From: Paraphysomonas bandaiensis
Taxonomy: Eukaryota > Chrysophyceae
DNA length: 64,000 bases
Assembly: GCA_965644295.1 (NCBI GenBank)
Contig: CBFFRP010000058.1
Coordinates: forward strand, 186,001 to 250,000
Direction: 5' to 3'
The stretch's first letter is position 1. Each line of letters opens with the position of its first letter. The notes beneath the pieces were generated by a model. The model was not told the DNA's origin. It did not search any database and was given only the letters and a program-made list of their open reading frames with translations. This document shows positions 11,744 through 24,226 of this stretch, piece by piece. The position numbers and the translations under genes are program-made.

Positions 11744-12262
11744 TCATCTCCAATCCTGCGCCAAATGGTGCTTATATCGTACTATAGGCGGCTCCCTGTA
11801 TTCACGATGAGGATCACGTTGATATGTGTGTCGCTCATGTGAATAAGGTCGTGGAAGCTTATGCTTCACTCCATCCTCGTCATGATATATTGATGGATAT
11901 ACTCTGCTTATATGTGGTTGTGGATGAGAATGCCTACGTCCGTAATGTCGTTTCTGTTTCGGAAAAGAAGATACCTTTCTCGTTTCCACATTCTCAGAAT
12001 CATCGTTATCCATAGCAACATCTGATGTCGATGCTTTGGAGTGCTTTGGCTCTAAGTGCTCCACAACATATGCTGAGTTCTCTTGAAGTTCATTAATTCC
12101 AACAAAATCACATAGATGTGCTTTAATAACACAAACTACAATCGGAGTTACAATAACAGCAGCTCCTATTAATATAAGTATAAATATTTGATTGCTAAAT
12201 CCAGCAATATCTGTTTTAATAGTAGCTGATCGTAGTAGTTGACCCGCTCTATGTATATTCAT
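11744..12262 (-). CDS. Single-span membrane protein, unknown (172 aa)
   Basis: A single exon, ATG at 12262. A hydrophobic segment at about residues 26-47 (IFILILIGAAVIVTPIVVCVI) is preceded by a short N-terminus with basic residues. The remaining ~120 residues are hydrophilic and rich in His, Arg and Tyr (for example KRHYGRRHSHPQPH), probably disordered and exposed on one membrane face. There is no recognisable domain. It could be a small membrane adaptor, but no function is assigned. Confidence 0.55.
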   Translation of the reverse strand: MNIHRAGQLLRSATIKTDIAGFSNQIFILILIGAAVIVTPIVVCVIKAHLCDFVGINELQENSAYVVEHLEPKHSKASTSDVAMDNDDSENVETRKVSSFPKQKRHYGRRHSHPQPHISRVYPSIYHDEDGVKHKLPRPYSHERHTYQRDPHREYREPPIVRYKHHLAQDWR

Positions 12263-12910
12263 GATCTGATATTGTTATCTTAATATAATTCGTCACAATA
12301 CTATGGTATCCATATACTTGTTAATAGTAGTAAGAGTTAAGTCATTATGTGAGTATCCATCTATCGCTCTCTCTCTCTATGTATGTATGTATATATATGG
12401 AATGATGTCAGTGTCAAAGAACATACATAAAGAATTGTATATAATTTCGCTGATTTTTTATTTCTACTTCAATCTTCAATTCAACTTTTTTTTCTCAGAC
12501 TGCTACTCCTCCTTTCGCTCCTTTCAGAATTTCCATGTAATTTCTGTGTAAAATTATCCACATGTTTTTTTTTTATATGGGTTTACTAGTATATACAGAC
12601 TTATTTCAAATATTTAGTGGATTTCGTGAAGGCATAGAGTTTCGGTGATGTCCTGAACCTGAAAATGCACAATTCTTCATCCCTTTTTTGGAGAATAAAG
12701 AAGTTCAATTGTCGTACATACAACTCTGTCTTGTGCATATGAAGCATGCTTTAGGGGAATATGTAGGTAGATTACTATACATATATACACATAATTAACA
12801 TGTAATTTATACTAGAAAATGAGATAGAAGGGGATTGTGTGTGAAAAGGGTTACACTGTATCTCATATCATTCCTGTCCTCTGAGAGTGTGCACCTCACA
12901 TCTCGTGGAG
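12263..12910. other. Divergent intergenic region
   Basis: About 650 bp between a minus-strand and a plus-strand gene, with TATATA runs, TATG microsatellite bits and poly-T stretches. No gene was seen. Confidence 0.5.
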
Positions 12911-14632
12911 ATGGAGAATAATAGAGATCCACACAAGAGGTCACATAGTCATCAGGTATATATATATATACTACTAATAAACATATCATACTTATTATAT
13001 TATAGGATGAACATGAACAAGATATCATTAGTCGTGAGGTACTGTGTATCAAACTATTATTATATATGTTAATATATATCGATAGACTGAAACGAAACGG
13101 GCAAACTATACAGCAAAGGTTACAATACATTCTCATAGATAACAATCCATTGTTAATATTTATTAGGGTTATTGGACTCCTACTGAAGATAAAAAACTGA
13201 AAACTATTGTTATGAATGGGTCAACGCCTATCAACTGGAATGATGTCGTTAGACATTTTCCTAACCGAAGGTATGTATGTGTCTTTAAGTACCAGCTTCA
13301 GATGATTTATGTAAATTATAGTAGGAAGCAATGCCGTGAGCGGTGGTTAGAGTACCTCAATCCAGATATAGATAACAGTGAATTCACACCCTTTGAGGAC
13401 CAACTAATTTTACAGTTTCAAGAAAAGCTCGGTAATAAATGGAAGGTCAGTAATTGTACGCTCACATAGATTTATTATAAGAGCTATTACAATAGGAAAT
13501 ATCGGAGCAAATGATGGTAAAGAAGCGCACGGCTACGCAAGTCAAGGTATACATCAAGCAGTCGTCCATGTCTATTAATTGTGTGTGGGCATATACTTTC
13601 GCACTGTATAGGTACGGTGGCATTTTCTCAAGCGGAAACTCAAGCGTGAACACCATAAGTTACGGAGCACTCTTGGTGATGAAGCACTTGCCGACTCCTC
13701 CTCCAGTCGCCCTCTCTTATCTTCGGAGGGAATGGCTTCTGTGTCGAGTGCTGCTGGTGCTTGTAGCCCTGACTTTCTGCCCCGTTCTGTATTTCATCCA
13801 CCACACCACCCATTCATGGGTATAGCGTCAGCACAATTTCCCGTTCCGATGCCTGCTTACACTCACACAGCGGGAACGGCTGCGCAGTCATTTGCTGGGA
13901 GGGACCCACATATTTCACGATCTAGTGCTGATATATGTGGTGATAACATCCACCCCCGCCAATCTGATGCGCAAATCGCTAGGCCTAATGAGGGCCAGAA
14001 TACTTCAAATCAAAATCCTCCTGAAGAGAGTATTGAGAAACATGGTTCTTCAAGTGAAAGTGATGGTTCTGTGAACTCTGACAACGAGTCGAACTATTCA
14101 TCAATATACCCGTATATGTCTCTATCATCAGCTCAAAGTACGCCCCATGTACCGCAGCAGGGACCACCTGTGTGGCCAATCTTGCCGTTTTGGCCGTGCG
14201 TACAAATGACCCTGCCGCCTTATCCTCACTTTTACTACCCCCCTACTGCGCCTGGTAATCCTCCAGGCTTACCTGATATGACTTCATCGTCGTCGTCAGT
14301 GCCACTTGCTCCTCCTCCTAGTCATCCTGGTATGTATGTCGGGTTACCAATACCACCTCCGGGGCTCTCAACAGCGTATGACAACGCTAATTATTATCCA
14401 ATGGTAAACCCCACTCATATTTATGTATGCCTCCTAGAATACGTTATCATTGTGTGTATGTAAGATTGACTTTTCGTTGTAGTACCCCAGTTGTTGGTAT
14501 CCGATGTTTCCACCCCCAGGTGCTGTGAACTCGTCGTATTTTTGGGGAAGAAGGCAAAACATGGAGAATAGTTTGGGTGATCATAGTGGTAAAGAGGATT
14601 TATCGTTAAAACGTAAACGGGATTCAGTATGA
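12911..14632 (+). CDS. R2R3-MYB transcription factor (432 aa)
   Basis: Seven exons (12911-12955, 13006-13038, 13167-13270, 13322-13445, 13496-13546, 13612-14403, 14483-14632; TGA stop) all rejoin in phase. Two MYB repeats are clear. The first is GYWTPTEDKKLKTIV...NWNDVVRHFPNR/SRKQCRERWLEYLNP, where the intron falls exactly between R and SRKQ. The second is FTPFEDQLILQFQEKLGNKWKEISEQ...KRTATQVKVRWHFLKRKL. The tryptophan spacing is that of DNA-binding helix-turn-helix MYB repeats. The ~270-residue C-terminal part is Pro/Ser-rich (repeated YP, PPP and HP clusters), typical of an activation or interaction region. It ends in a basic KRKR motif. It is likely a nuclear sequence-specific factor; target genes are unknown. 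Confidence 0.9.
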
Positions 14633-15626
14633 ATCTTGCGGTATTTGTACCAATATTCCGTTGTAATTTGAACTTTGCTAGATTATGTTTTGTCATAAAC
14701 CGCCAAATGCGTCCGAACGTTTGTATTTTTAGTCTAATGTGCTATATATTAGTGGTAGATTTCTGTTTCATTATCGAAGTTCGCTGTTTTTCTTTGTGAG
14801 TAATTAATATGCAATTAATCTAATGTCGTTTTCGTTCAACATTAGCACTATACAATAGGTGAAATCGTTAGTATTGAACATTACGCTAAGTTGCTTTGTT
14901 GCACGCAATGCAACACCATATTATTCCAAACTCTTCACACCATAAGGTGAACATTTGTTCTCCTTATGATCTTTTAATAATATGTTATATGTTCACGAGT
15001 CAATTTCTCTTTAATCTACTTTGGTGATTCGTGACTGTATTCAGCTATTACAACTATAAGTTAGTTTCACCTATTTATATATTTATATCATATCATACAA
15101 TAAACCTCAACAGATATTAATACATATAGCATATTATATATATACATTGTCTATGAGATAATACTCCACACTCGACTTGAAACATGTAACAATCTTGTAT
15201 CTTCTATCCATACTCTGTCCTATCCATACTCACAGCGAAACCATTGTATATTTAGCGAACTTATGATTGCTGTGAGTACCATCGAAACGTAATCGTCCAT
15301 TAGTATATAAGTATATAAGTATTGGTACAATCTCCTACTTTGCTATCTACGTGGTTAAGCAAAATATTCATACAGACATACTGACGGTACGAAGTAGTAT
15401 GTCGTAGAAATACAGCCAAAATGTGTAAAAATCGAGGGTTTTAATATGCTGAAATACGGTTTTTTGATACATGTAGTGCACACTGTGTGTTGTTCTCCAG
15501 TGCTAGAGTTGTCGTATATACTATCCTCACACACATAACTCAAGATAGCTTCACTTCATCTCAACTATCTTCCCAATCACACATCAAATCATTCCTACTT
15601 CAGTTTCTATACTAACACTATCATAC
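14633..15626. other. Intergenic, no gene seen
   Basis: AT-rich sequence upstream of the K+ channel gene. I looked for exons of a T1/BTB tetramerisation domain here and saw none. No repeat family was recognised. Confidence 0.5.
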
Positions 15627-17823
15627 ATGATAATATCATTCTTTCCTCCTATCAACTACACTGTATATACAAAACCATATAATATAAAGGTATCTCTCCC
15701 CACTATATACTCATATATATATACAACACTAACATATATATATATATCATAGAAATCATATCATTTATCAATTATACAAAGAATTTTTATTACATTAGAA
15801 TATCCTGATTCAAGGTAATTAATGGATTTTAATATATTATGATTGTATAATAATATAAACAGTGTGGTGGCGACTCTTATTAATATCTTATTAAATATAG
15901 CAGTTGTGGTTAGTGCGGTTGTTTTTATAATCAGCACAGATCCAACACTACAGTGAGTATACATACATATACATATAGAGGCATGCATATATATACATAC
16001 ATATAGAAGCATATGTATACATATACATATAGAGGCATGCATACATACATACATATTATATGAAATGAAATGATTATATGCAACATCATATTGCAGATAT
16101 TGATCACATGATGTTATGAGTTATATCATAGGCGCTCCTCATCATCATGCCCCAACCCTGCCTGCTCTAATGACCCTGATTTATGTCCTAATCAAACGAT
16201 TTGTGCTCCTTCCCCTTTGAGAAGTTTTGAAATCGTTGAGTCAGTGTGTGTGGTTATATTTATGGCGGACTATCTCATACGTGTATCAACGGTTCCAATT
16301 ATGCCACCAAGGTACGGTTTTTGTTATGTGGACCATGTATTTTGTGGATATATTGATTACAGAGTATAATTTGTAGTTTGCGTCGCTGTTAGTTCGCTAT
16401 ATATGAATTGCGGAATGATTGTAATCGTAGTCGATGTAACCACAACACCACGATTGTATTGACTCTATTGTCTGTGGAATTTGATATCCCCATCTTACGC
16501 AGACTTGCTGGCATTCGCCTAAAGGAGTGGGATGCTAATCACTCGAATATTGGAAATCCAGATCCTGTCTTTTCTCCGGGTCAAATATTCGTGAGGTACA
16601 TCACCAGTTTTATGTGCGCCGTCGATGCTATTGCCATTATACCGTCATTCATTTTTGAGTTCACCTCTATCGTGGACTCATCTTTTACTGTTATTCGAAT
16701 CCTTCGTGTAGTTCGTATTATAAAAATAGCGAAACGTAGTCGACTGGCCAAGAATATGGAAGCTTTTAGAATAACATTTCGACACAGTGCTTCTGCGTTG
16801 GCTGTTTTGGTCTTTTTCACTGCAATTGGTCTTGTTATATTTGCCTCAATTATATTCATAATTGAACAAGGATCGTTTACAGTCAATAGTGAATACCCCG
16901 AAGGGGCGTACCTGCGACCATCTGCGACCGCTAGTGGGAAAGAGTTATCACCTTTTCGGTCCATAGCGATCAGCATATATTGGGCGTGTGTTACTATAAC
17001 GACACTCGGCTACGGCGATATGTACCCAACGACTACGCTGGGACGTTTCTTCACCATCATATGGATGTTTTGTGGTGTTCTATTAATTGCTCTACCGGTT
17101 AGTGTGTTGGGGTCTAATTTTTCTTCTGCTTTGGCAGAAATCGATGCCCGTCGAAAACAGGAAGGTAACTTGGGAAAGTGGTCTGTACTTCGTGATGTTG
17201 TTGCGAAGAAGATACCGGGTAAGTTGTTTCGTCGCCGCAGTATAGGAGGCGGTATTGATGACGTAGATGGATCGAACAATACTTGTGTCGATTCAGGTGA
17301 TGATCAATACCGGCGTTCTGCAAGTGCAGAGTACAATAGAGATATATCGCGTATGCACGATGTGCACTCCCCTGAGCATGTAGACTATTGTGATAGTGGC
17401 CGATATATCTCATCTACCAGCAAAGAAATAACACTCATGCCAAGAAAGTATACAGGCTCTAAGTTCTCTATTGTTGAGAGCAGTGAGAGAAGCGATACAA
17501 CCTTCAACGCCCTACACTACTCCGACGAGAGAGAGATATCTGCACCCTGCTTATTCGCAGTTAAACAGTATCGTAGTGTATCTACTCAGACCTCCGCCTC
17601 TGTATCACCTATAGAAAGTTCACACTACTGGGATAGTAATAGTCTCTCTTCACCCACTTATGATTCAATAGATCGCGCCAAAACGCTTGCTACAGCAGCC
17701 AAATTTGACACGGGTGGCTCGAAGAGAATGAGAGAATTATCAAGTCAAATACGAGAATTACTAACAGCATACGAAGCCGAACAACTGCAATTCCAGAAAA
17801 CAGGTAGTGATGGATGGTGGTGA
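15627..17823 (+). CDS. Voltage-gated K+ channel, Shaker/Kv-like (about 570-595 aa)
   Basis: Exons are 15627-15689, 15753-15814, 15863-15952, 16132-16311 and a last exon starting at 16431 or 16503 (both keep phase 2) and ending at 17823. The N-terminus contains the Kv pre-S1 signature (RIFITLEYPDSSVVA), then S1, a Cys-rich S1-S2 loop, S2 (FEIVESVCVVIFMADYLIR), S3 (ITSFMCAVDAIAIIPSF), and S4 with regularly spaced charges (VIRILRVVRIIKIAKRSR). The pore has selectivity filter TTLGYGD, and S6 is LLIALPVSVLGSNF. A long Ser-rich cytoplasmic tail ends with a short helix. No T1 tetramerisation domain was found, so upstream exons may be missing. The first ATG is the least certain part. It gates K+ efflux with membrane depolarisation. 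Confidence 0.88.
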
Positions 17824-18458
17824 ACGGTTTCCAGTGTTCTTTCTCGTGATATATCGTTCGACAGACTCACAGTGTTATAATCCATCCTTTGCTTGGCGTT
17901 ACTTTATTTCTCCAAATATGGAAGTGCAGTGATAAAGAAAGCTCAGACTTTATAGTTGACAAAGATTATGTTGGTCGTTCTGTGTCATATATTATCACGA
18001 CAACGCAGGCTTCATCGTCAATTACGATCACAGTTTCAATACTGCCTTCTAGTGACTTAAGAACACGTATACCACAATCATTCTGCTTGGGCTAAGTGTA
18101 TGAAAGCGCCACTGTAGTGGTCATGCTCAAGAGGTATTGTTAGCTGGTGTTACAGTAATTACCATATTGTATATATAATATATATGTAACAAGAATGGCC
18201 GGTCGTCGTGTCGTACTGTATAGTGTACAGTGAATGGCTCACGAATTTGTAGTTAATATATAATATATTATTCATTGTCTTCATCTTTATAAATGTTGCC
18301 TTGTAAAAATCTTTTACAAGGAAAAACTCGTGTTTCCATAATTTCGTGTCAGTTTGTGTTTTCATCCTCATATTGTTGTAAATACCTATTATAATTGATA
18401 CGAAGCCCTGAGTATAAAGACTTAAAAAGACCTTTTCGAATCATATATTGTCATTCAC
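17824..18458. other. Intergenic with a fragment of a MITE end
   Basis: No gene was seen. At 18393-18410 the sequence AATTGATACGAAGCCCTG matches the right end of the adjacent MITE with one difference, so a second decayed end of the same element family is present. The last eight bases (18451-18458, TCATTCAC) are the left target duplication of that MITE. Confidence 0.6.
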
Positions 18459-19063
18459 CAGGGCTGCGTATCAATTAATTGTCAATTAATTGACGCAGGT
18501 TGTAGTCAATTATAATTGCAATTATTACTTGCTGTCTCAATTTCAACTATTGCAATTAACTGCAATTAATTGCAATTATTTAGTACTAAAATACACTAGC
18601 TGCGAATATAGCAAGTAGCGATCAATCACGGAAAATGTGGAGCCCCTTTCCTTCAGGACAAATCTCTATTGCAGCCTCTTCGTTGTTATTATCATAATTT
18701 ACTTTCTCAAATAACACTCGTGCAATGACTTTTGGTGCCAATTTGTCGCTCCTATCGCTAATTAATTAAATGAATTACTATGTGAGATAATCCTATGGAT
18801 ATTATAGTCTTTCACCAATCTTCGATTTTTATCCAAAAATTGGATATTTCTACTAAAAATGCCGTTTTTTAACAACTTTTCAGCATAAAAAGGTGGGGTT
18901 TTTAATATCAATTAATTGCAATTAATTGACAATTAATTGAAGCTAGCTGGAGTCAATTATAATTGCAATTATGAATCGATGTCCCAATTTCAACAATTGC
19001 AATTTCAATAATTGACAATTAATTGCAATTAATTGAAAATCAATTAATTGATACGCAGCCCTG
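18459..19063. mobile_element. hAT-type MITE with perfect 8-bp target duplication
   Basis: A 605-bp non-autonomous element. The left end reads CAGGGCTGCGTATCAATTAA and the right end (19040-19063) is its inverted copy. Both ends are followed inward by arrays of CAATTAATTG-like words and a shared internal TCAATTATAATTGCAATTAT block. It is flanked by identical 8-bp direct repeats TCATTCAC (18451-18458 and 19064-19071). A CAGGG-type terminus and an 8-bp duplication are hallmarks of the hAT superfamily. The interior has no coding capacity and is AT-rich, so it must move with a transposase from elsewhere. The perfect duplication suggests a fairly recent insertion. Confidence 0.9.
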
Positions 19064-19071
19064 TCATTCAC

Positions 19072-19393
19072 TACTACCAACCATTATTTTACAATCCTAA
19101 GTAGACGCGATTGCATATAGCCAATGTAAGTCAGCTTGCGTAACCTAATTCATATCATTCATTAAACTCAAACAATACTGTCTTTTTCTACTGTATTCTT
19201 CAAAACCTTAAAATAAAAACTAAAGATTTCAATTGCTTTCAAGTGAGCAAAGAACTCAGCATCAGTTATAATGTTTACAAAGTCGGAATTTTCATGCTGA
19301 CACCACCACCATAAGAACGATTATAGTATTATATAAATATTATACACGAACGCACGTGAAGCATATCTGACAACAAGACCTACCACCTACAAT
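19072..19393. other. Intergenic, no gene seen
   Basis: A short AT-rich spacer between the MITE target duplication and the 3' end of the next minus-strand gene. Confidence 0.5.
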
Positions 19394-21902
19394 TCAATAC
19401 AAGCCCATAAGGGATAGCAGAGCCGCTTTGACGGAATCTGACGCATCGCGGTCAACTGGTAGACGAAGCAACGCTTCAGTAGCCACACCACTGAACGAGG
19501 ATTGCGAACCTTTTCCCCTATAACAACATCCGTAAAATAAAAGGCACGCGAATGGACATTTACATAAACCCACTATCACAACAGTATACCTTGCTGAATT
19601 TCCCGCTGTGCCACTTCCTTTTCTGGGTTTACTTCTCGGTGTAGAATCTTCCTCTGCTTCCAAATCTTCAGACATTATCTTATTTTGCTCCTTGAGCACT
19701 CGCTTTCCTATACGAGCTCGCTTTAGTGGAGACTGAGCCGTGTTCTTATCGCTATTCGGGGTGCTATCATTCATATTAAAAGTTTTTTTAACGCCAAGGG
19801 TTCGCAAGGAGTCAGCGGAGTGATTCTCTGTAGTCTCGCTCACCAAGCTGTCACGTTGCATAACCAGATTAGAGATATGATCTCCTAAAATATCCACACA
19901 CTTGACTATATATATATGCAACACGATATACAAAGAATGCGTAAATATATAGGAAATTCAACTGCCAGTACCATTTCATCACATCATCAAGTACAAGCTC
20001 TTCTCTATCCCCATCATGGTAGCGAATTTCGAAGTACGGACTACATGGAAACAATGTAGGTCAATTAAAGTACACACGAAATGAGTACAAGAAGTACAAC
20101 GCATACAAAGGGTATCCCAAAGTAAATTAAAAACAGTTATAGTAATTATACCTGTTATATCCTTGGACCACGCCAGCGAACCAGCCCAAAGAATGAAAAT
20201 ACTTTCTAACATGTCTGCCGACCAATTCATGCGGTTCGGTGACAGACTTCGTTTGACTCTGTCTGCGTCTCGAGGAAGTATTGACTGGCTCATCGTCCTG
20301 AGTAAGTTCAGTTTCGTGCGGGTCAGGCATAGGGGGCTGTGAGTAATATGTAGCATCGTCCATAGACATCTGGGAGTAGGAAACTTGCGCCTGAGTGGCC
20401 TCTTCGACGTCACTACTCTCCTCATGCTCTGGTAATAATTGTGTTGTGGTAGGTGTTGAGGGGGCAGAAGCGCTAGTAAATTTCGCAGGTGGTTGTCTCA
20501 CAGCTGAATTTTGTTTCGAATTAGCTTCCGTCTCATCCGGACTCACAGCATAGTGATCTGATTCACTCAAAGCATTAGACTTTCCACTATTACTGCTACC
20601 ATCCTTGTCAGCAGACAGAATAGAAGGGCTCGAGCTACTCGATACAAGAGGTTGAGAATCTGCCATCCATTGTTCCATGCTACTAAGACTATTTGCTGTC
20701 ATATTTTGAGTAAAAAACCAATCTGCAGTATCAGTAACACTTGGCGACCGATCATGTTCACTGTTTTTGTGTCGCTGGGTCATCTTTCGGTTGAAGAATG
20801 GTGACTGTTGTGCACACCCTACACTTGAAGTTTGAGATTGAGGTGCACCATTGCGGCCATGCAATTCTGTCTTTTTTGGACTTCTGTGGGAATATACGTT
20901 TCTGTCCGCTGTATTTGTCGTTGAATTGGAGCTGCTATCTCTGATCTCCATATCCAACTCAAAGCACTGGTCGACCTCAGTCTGTGTCATTTCCAAAGTA
21001 TACGGTATTGAGTCAGTCAATGTCTGCGCTGTGCCAGCATTGTCACCACCGATTTCTGCATATTCCCCTTTATCCAATCCCAGTAAGTCGCATTGCTCGG
21101 GTGGAATATCACAGTGCTCTAGCTGTAGTTTGTAATCCTCCGAGTATGCAGGTGGGATGGAGAACTGTCCTTCAGCATCCGGGAGATCCTCTTCATCCGG
21201 AAATTGACGTGTACTAAATCGTTGGACAAGAGTGATATACATCATTTTAGATAGTTTCTCACATATTGCTGGATCCTAAACACATAACAACTACACTTAG
21301 ATGTTGTTATGTTAAGAAAAATATATACTCCGAACAAATTAACTAAAAATACAGTAAAAAACAAACAATACATACATATATAAACATATACATACACATC
21401 AACATATACATATATATATACATACATACATACATATAAATAGACATAGTTTCAAGATCACCTTATTAATATCAATAGGATCACCAATCTTACAACAATC
21501 ATATGCTCCTAAAACTGATAATCTTGAACAATTCAATGCAATAGGTAACGTAATACCAATATCACATAATTTCTTAAAATCTCTATGTCCTATACATTGT
21601 ATTGTTGTTGAAAAATGCCATTTTTCAAGTTTAATTAATGAATTTTGTAATGAATTGATGGGTTGATACTGATTGACTTGTTGTAAGATATGTATACATT
21701 TTTTGGTAAGAAATACAGCAATAGAATGTTTTTTATCATTGATAATTAACATATTCATTGTATCATATACACGTAATACTTGTACAACTTTTGGTCTACC
21801 ATTAGAATAAATCATACAATTAGTATCATTATTTTGTAATGGTTCTTTAATTAATTCATCAACTGTTAAATATATCCATGGAGCTGGCATGTTTCTTGCC
21901 AT
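19394..21902 (-). CDS. OB-fold (TPP1/ACD-like) protein with Tudor-like domain (about 699 aa)
   Basis: Proposed exons are 21902-21462, 21275-20152, 20040-19925, 19884-19590 and 19517-19394 (TGA stop). Exon 1 (MARNMPAPWIYLTVDELI...) has the layout of the TPP1/ACD OB fold: a W-hydrophobic start, VQVLRVYDTMNMLIINDKK followed by IAVFLTKKCI, LIKLEKWHFS, then a late NCSRLSVLGAYDC strand. Exon 2 is a ~330-residue Ser/Thr/Gln-rich linker ending in the start of a Tudor-like domain (ELVGRHVRKYFHSLGWFAGVV) that continues in exon 3 as PYFEIRYHDGDREELVLDDV. The C-terminus is basic and disordered, ending in a short helix. The exon 3/4 junction is uncertain because it needs a 40-bp intron with a GTGTTG donor. 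An earlier donor (GTACTG) would stop the protein soon after the Tudor domain. TPP1 proteins work at telomeres; that role is inference from OB-fold resemblance only. Confidence 0.6.
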
Positions 21903-22386
21903 GATAGATTGATATTAATTTAATGTGAGTTTATGATAGTGGAAATGGTCATATATATGGATTGTTTAAGTGGGAGTATTTGAATGTACGTGTTGGTATA
22001 TATGGATACTTCAAATATATGTATGTACATATGGACTGTACACTGTACATCTAGAAAGAGTAGATGTACTTACCTACCTTTACATACGTACCTACATACC
22101 TACTATATACTTACACACATAGTCGAATTCTTACTCTATCATACCTATCTACCTTTCTATAAGTACATTTCTACACTATGTATTCTCCTGTTCCATAATA
22201 ATCTGGTCAATTGTGACCAAACTGAAAATAATATGCCTTTTCAAGATAAAATTACTGTTGCAACTAGAAAATAATATAACTGCCATTGACAGAAATGCAT
22301 TAGAAGACCACAGCACAAACAGTTACCATACTGTACAATACTTTAACCTAACCACTTCATCATATTACTTGAAATTGATTATAAAG
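21903..22386. other. Divergent intergenic region
   Basis: About 480 bp between divergent gene starts. It has TACATA-rich stretches but no gene. Promoters for both neighbours are expected here, but no site could be defined. Confidence 0.4.
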
Positions 22387-23772
22387 ATGTCAGATAGTCA
22401 TGTAAGTAAATTATTTTATAATCTGATATCTAGAATGATGTTTGTTAGGTCGCCGATGTTCAAGCTGAGCTTCAGCAGTACTTAAATTCTAAAAATATCA
22501 ATGGTCTCTTTATCCAAATTGTAGAGAGTCTACTCATTGAGAAACCAGCTAATCCGGTTGCTTTTATGGTTGAATATTTATATAAACAGTTTCCTGATCA
22601 AGCTAAAGCTGCAGCGATTGGTGGACCGCAAGATAATGCCGAGTACGTGCAGTATATATGAACGTTACGTTGTATGTAATACTTGTTATTGCAGAGCAAA
22701 AGCCGAAAGTAAAGGTGACGACAGCAAGCCAACTAGCAAAGCTCCTGCGAAAGGAGATAGCGACAGTGAGGAAGACGAAGATGAGGATGATGTTGCTGAT
22801 ATTGTAGAAATGGCTCCTCGCCCGCAGCCAAAATCTCGTCGTGTATCTGTGTCTGCCGAATCAATGGACCCCAGCAAAATGAAAGCACAGATGTCTAATG
22901 TCACGAAAATTGAAAAGAGTCCTGAAGTTGCTACTCGTCTTTTGGAAGTAGTTTCGAAGTCACCTTTGCTTCGTACTCTTGATGATGATCAACGCGATAT
23001 GATTGTCAAAGCCTTTTCTGGACCTCTCGTGAAGCAACCTGGTGAAGACATCATTGTTCAGGGTGATATTGGAGACATATTTTACCTTCTTGAGGAAGGT
23101 ATGGTGGACGTGTACGTCAGTAAGAAGGGAAATCCTGAGGTTAAGGTGCATACGTACACTCCTGGTAACTCCTTTGGAGAGCTGGCGATCATGTACAATG
23201 CACCTCGTGCGGCTACTTGCCGGGCTCAAACTGAGTGTAAGTTGTGGGCTTTGGACCGTGTTTCATTCAAAGTCATTGTTGTCGCCGCCGCTATGCAGAA
23301 GCGAGAGATGTATGTGGGATTCTTGAAAAATGTGAGTATTGAATCCGTACTACTTGTGTTGTTGACTTGACATCATTGTTCATAGGTTCCCATTTTGGAG
23401 ACTCTTACAGAGATGGAGGTTATGACTCTTGCTGATTCAATGGCTGAAGAGAAGTACAGTGATGGGCAAGTTATTTGCACCCAGGGAGACTCTGGAGACT
23501 ACTTTTACATTGTAAAGGACGGCACCGCAGTTTGTACACAAAAAGACTCGACTGGAGCTGATAAGGAGGTTGCTCGCCTGCAATCTGGTAATTATTTCGG
23601 AGAAATCGCTCTATTGACAGACAAGCCACGTCAGGCTACTGTCAAAGCGGAGGGTTCTTTGAAGGTTCTTGCCCTTGATCGTGCAACATTCACACGTGTA
23701 ATGGGGCCCATGGACGACATTATGAAACGCAATATGGAGCAGTACAACAAATACACCGCTGACAATGCATGA
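22387..23772 (+). CDS. cAMP-dependent protein kinase regulatory subunit (410 aa)
   Basis: Four exons: 22387-22401, 22449-22642, 22695-23331 and 23386-23772 (TGA stop). The first exon encodes only MSDSH. Exon 2 holds the dimerisation/docking (RIIa) domain, ELQQYLNSKNINGLFIQIV...ANPVAFMVEYLYKQFP. Exon 3 starts with an acidic linker (DSEEDEDEDD) and an RRVSVS inhibitor site; the Ser in the P-position makes it a type II-like substrate motif. Two cyclic-nucleotide-binding domains follow with phosphate-binding cassettes FGELAIMYNAPRAAT and FGEIALLTDKPRQAT. It holds the catalytic subunit inactive until cAMP binds. The length and domain order match the family, and both PBC Glu and Arg residues are intact. 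Confidence 0.95.
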
Positions 23773-24218
23773 GCGACCGATGTGTAATTAGAATTGGACC
23801 ATTTGCACAGTCTTCAGAGTAGGCTTCGGTCCGCAATCGTTTCGCCTAGATAGCCTGATATTGTATTAAAGTAGTTCATAGAGTTTGTGAATGAACGACG
23901 ATAAGTGCTCAGAAATCCAAAACACAATGAGTATTGAAGTAATAATAATTGAAGTGTGTGTCACTTTGCCATCATCTTTGGTCCAAAAAGCGCAAAGTAC
24001 TTAATCGACATTACATAGGTCTTTTGACACAACTCAAGGGTAATAGCTTTCACGTATAACGTATACTATGCTTATAAGTCGTCGTTGTGTGAGATAACAA
24101 ATTAGTTAATTCGGAGCAGTAGCATCAAAGATATCTTAGAGGCCTCTGTTTAGTGTATACGTATAACCCAGTGCTAGGAAACAATATACAATATACTGCA
24201 ATACTATTGTTCGATAGC
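23773..24218. other. Intergenic with a second hAT-like end
   Basis: No gene was seen. At 24169 a CAGTGCTAGGAAACAATATA stretch resembles the terminus of the adjacent element (CAGGGATAGGGAACAAT...), suggesting a degraded end of a related copy next to it. Confidence 0.45.
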
Positions 24219-24226
24219 GTTTAATC

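Noticed and set aside
12303-12551. Plus-strand 82-codon ORF
   Set aside because: It is AT-rich and low complexity, with no domain; it lies in a promoter region between divergent genes.
15761-16054. Minus-strand 97-codon ORF
   Set aside because: It is antisense to K+ channel exons and to a TACA-rich intron.
16377-16392. An extra mini-exon in the K+ channel (after the TTTGTAG acceptor)
   Set aside because: The frame hits a TAG after four codons unless a further unsupported intron is assumed; joining 16311 to 16431 or 16503 is simpler.
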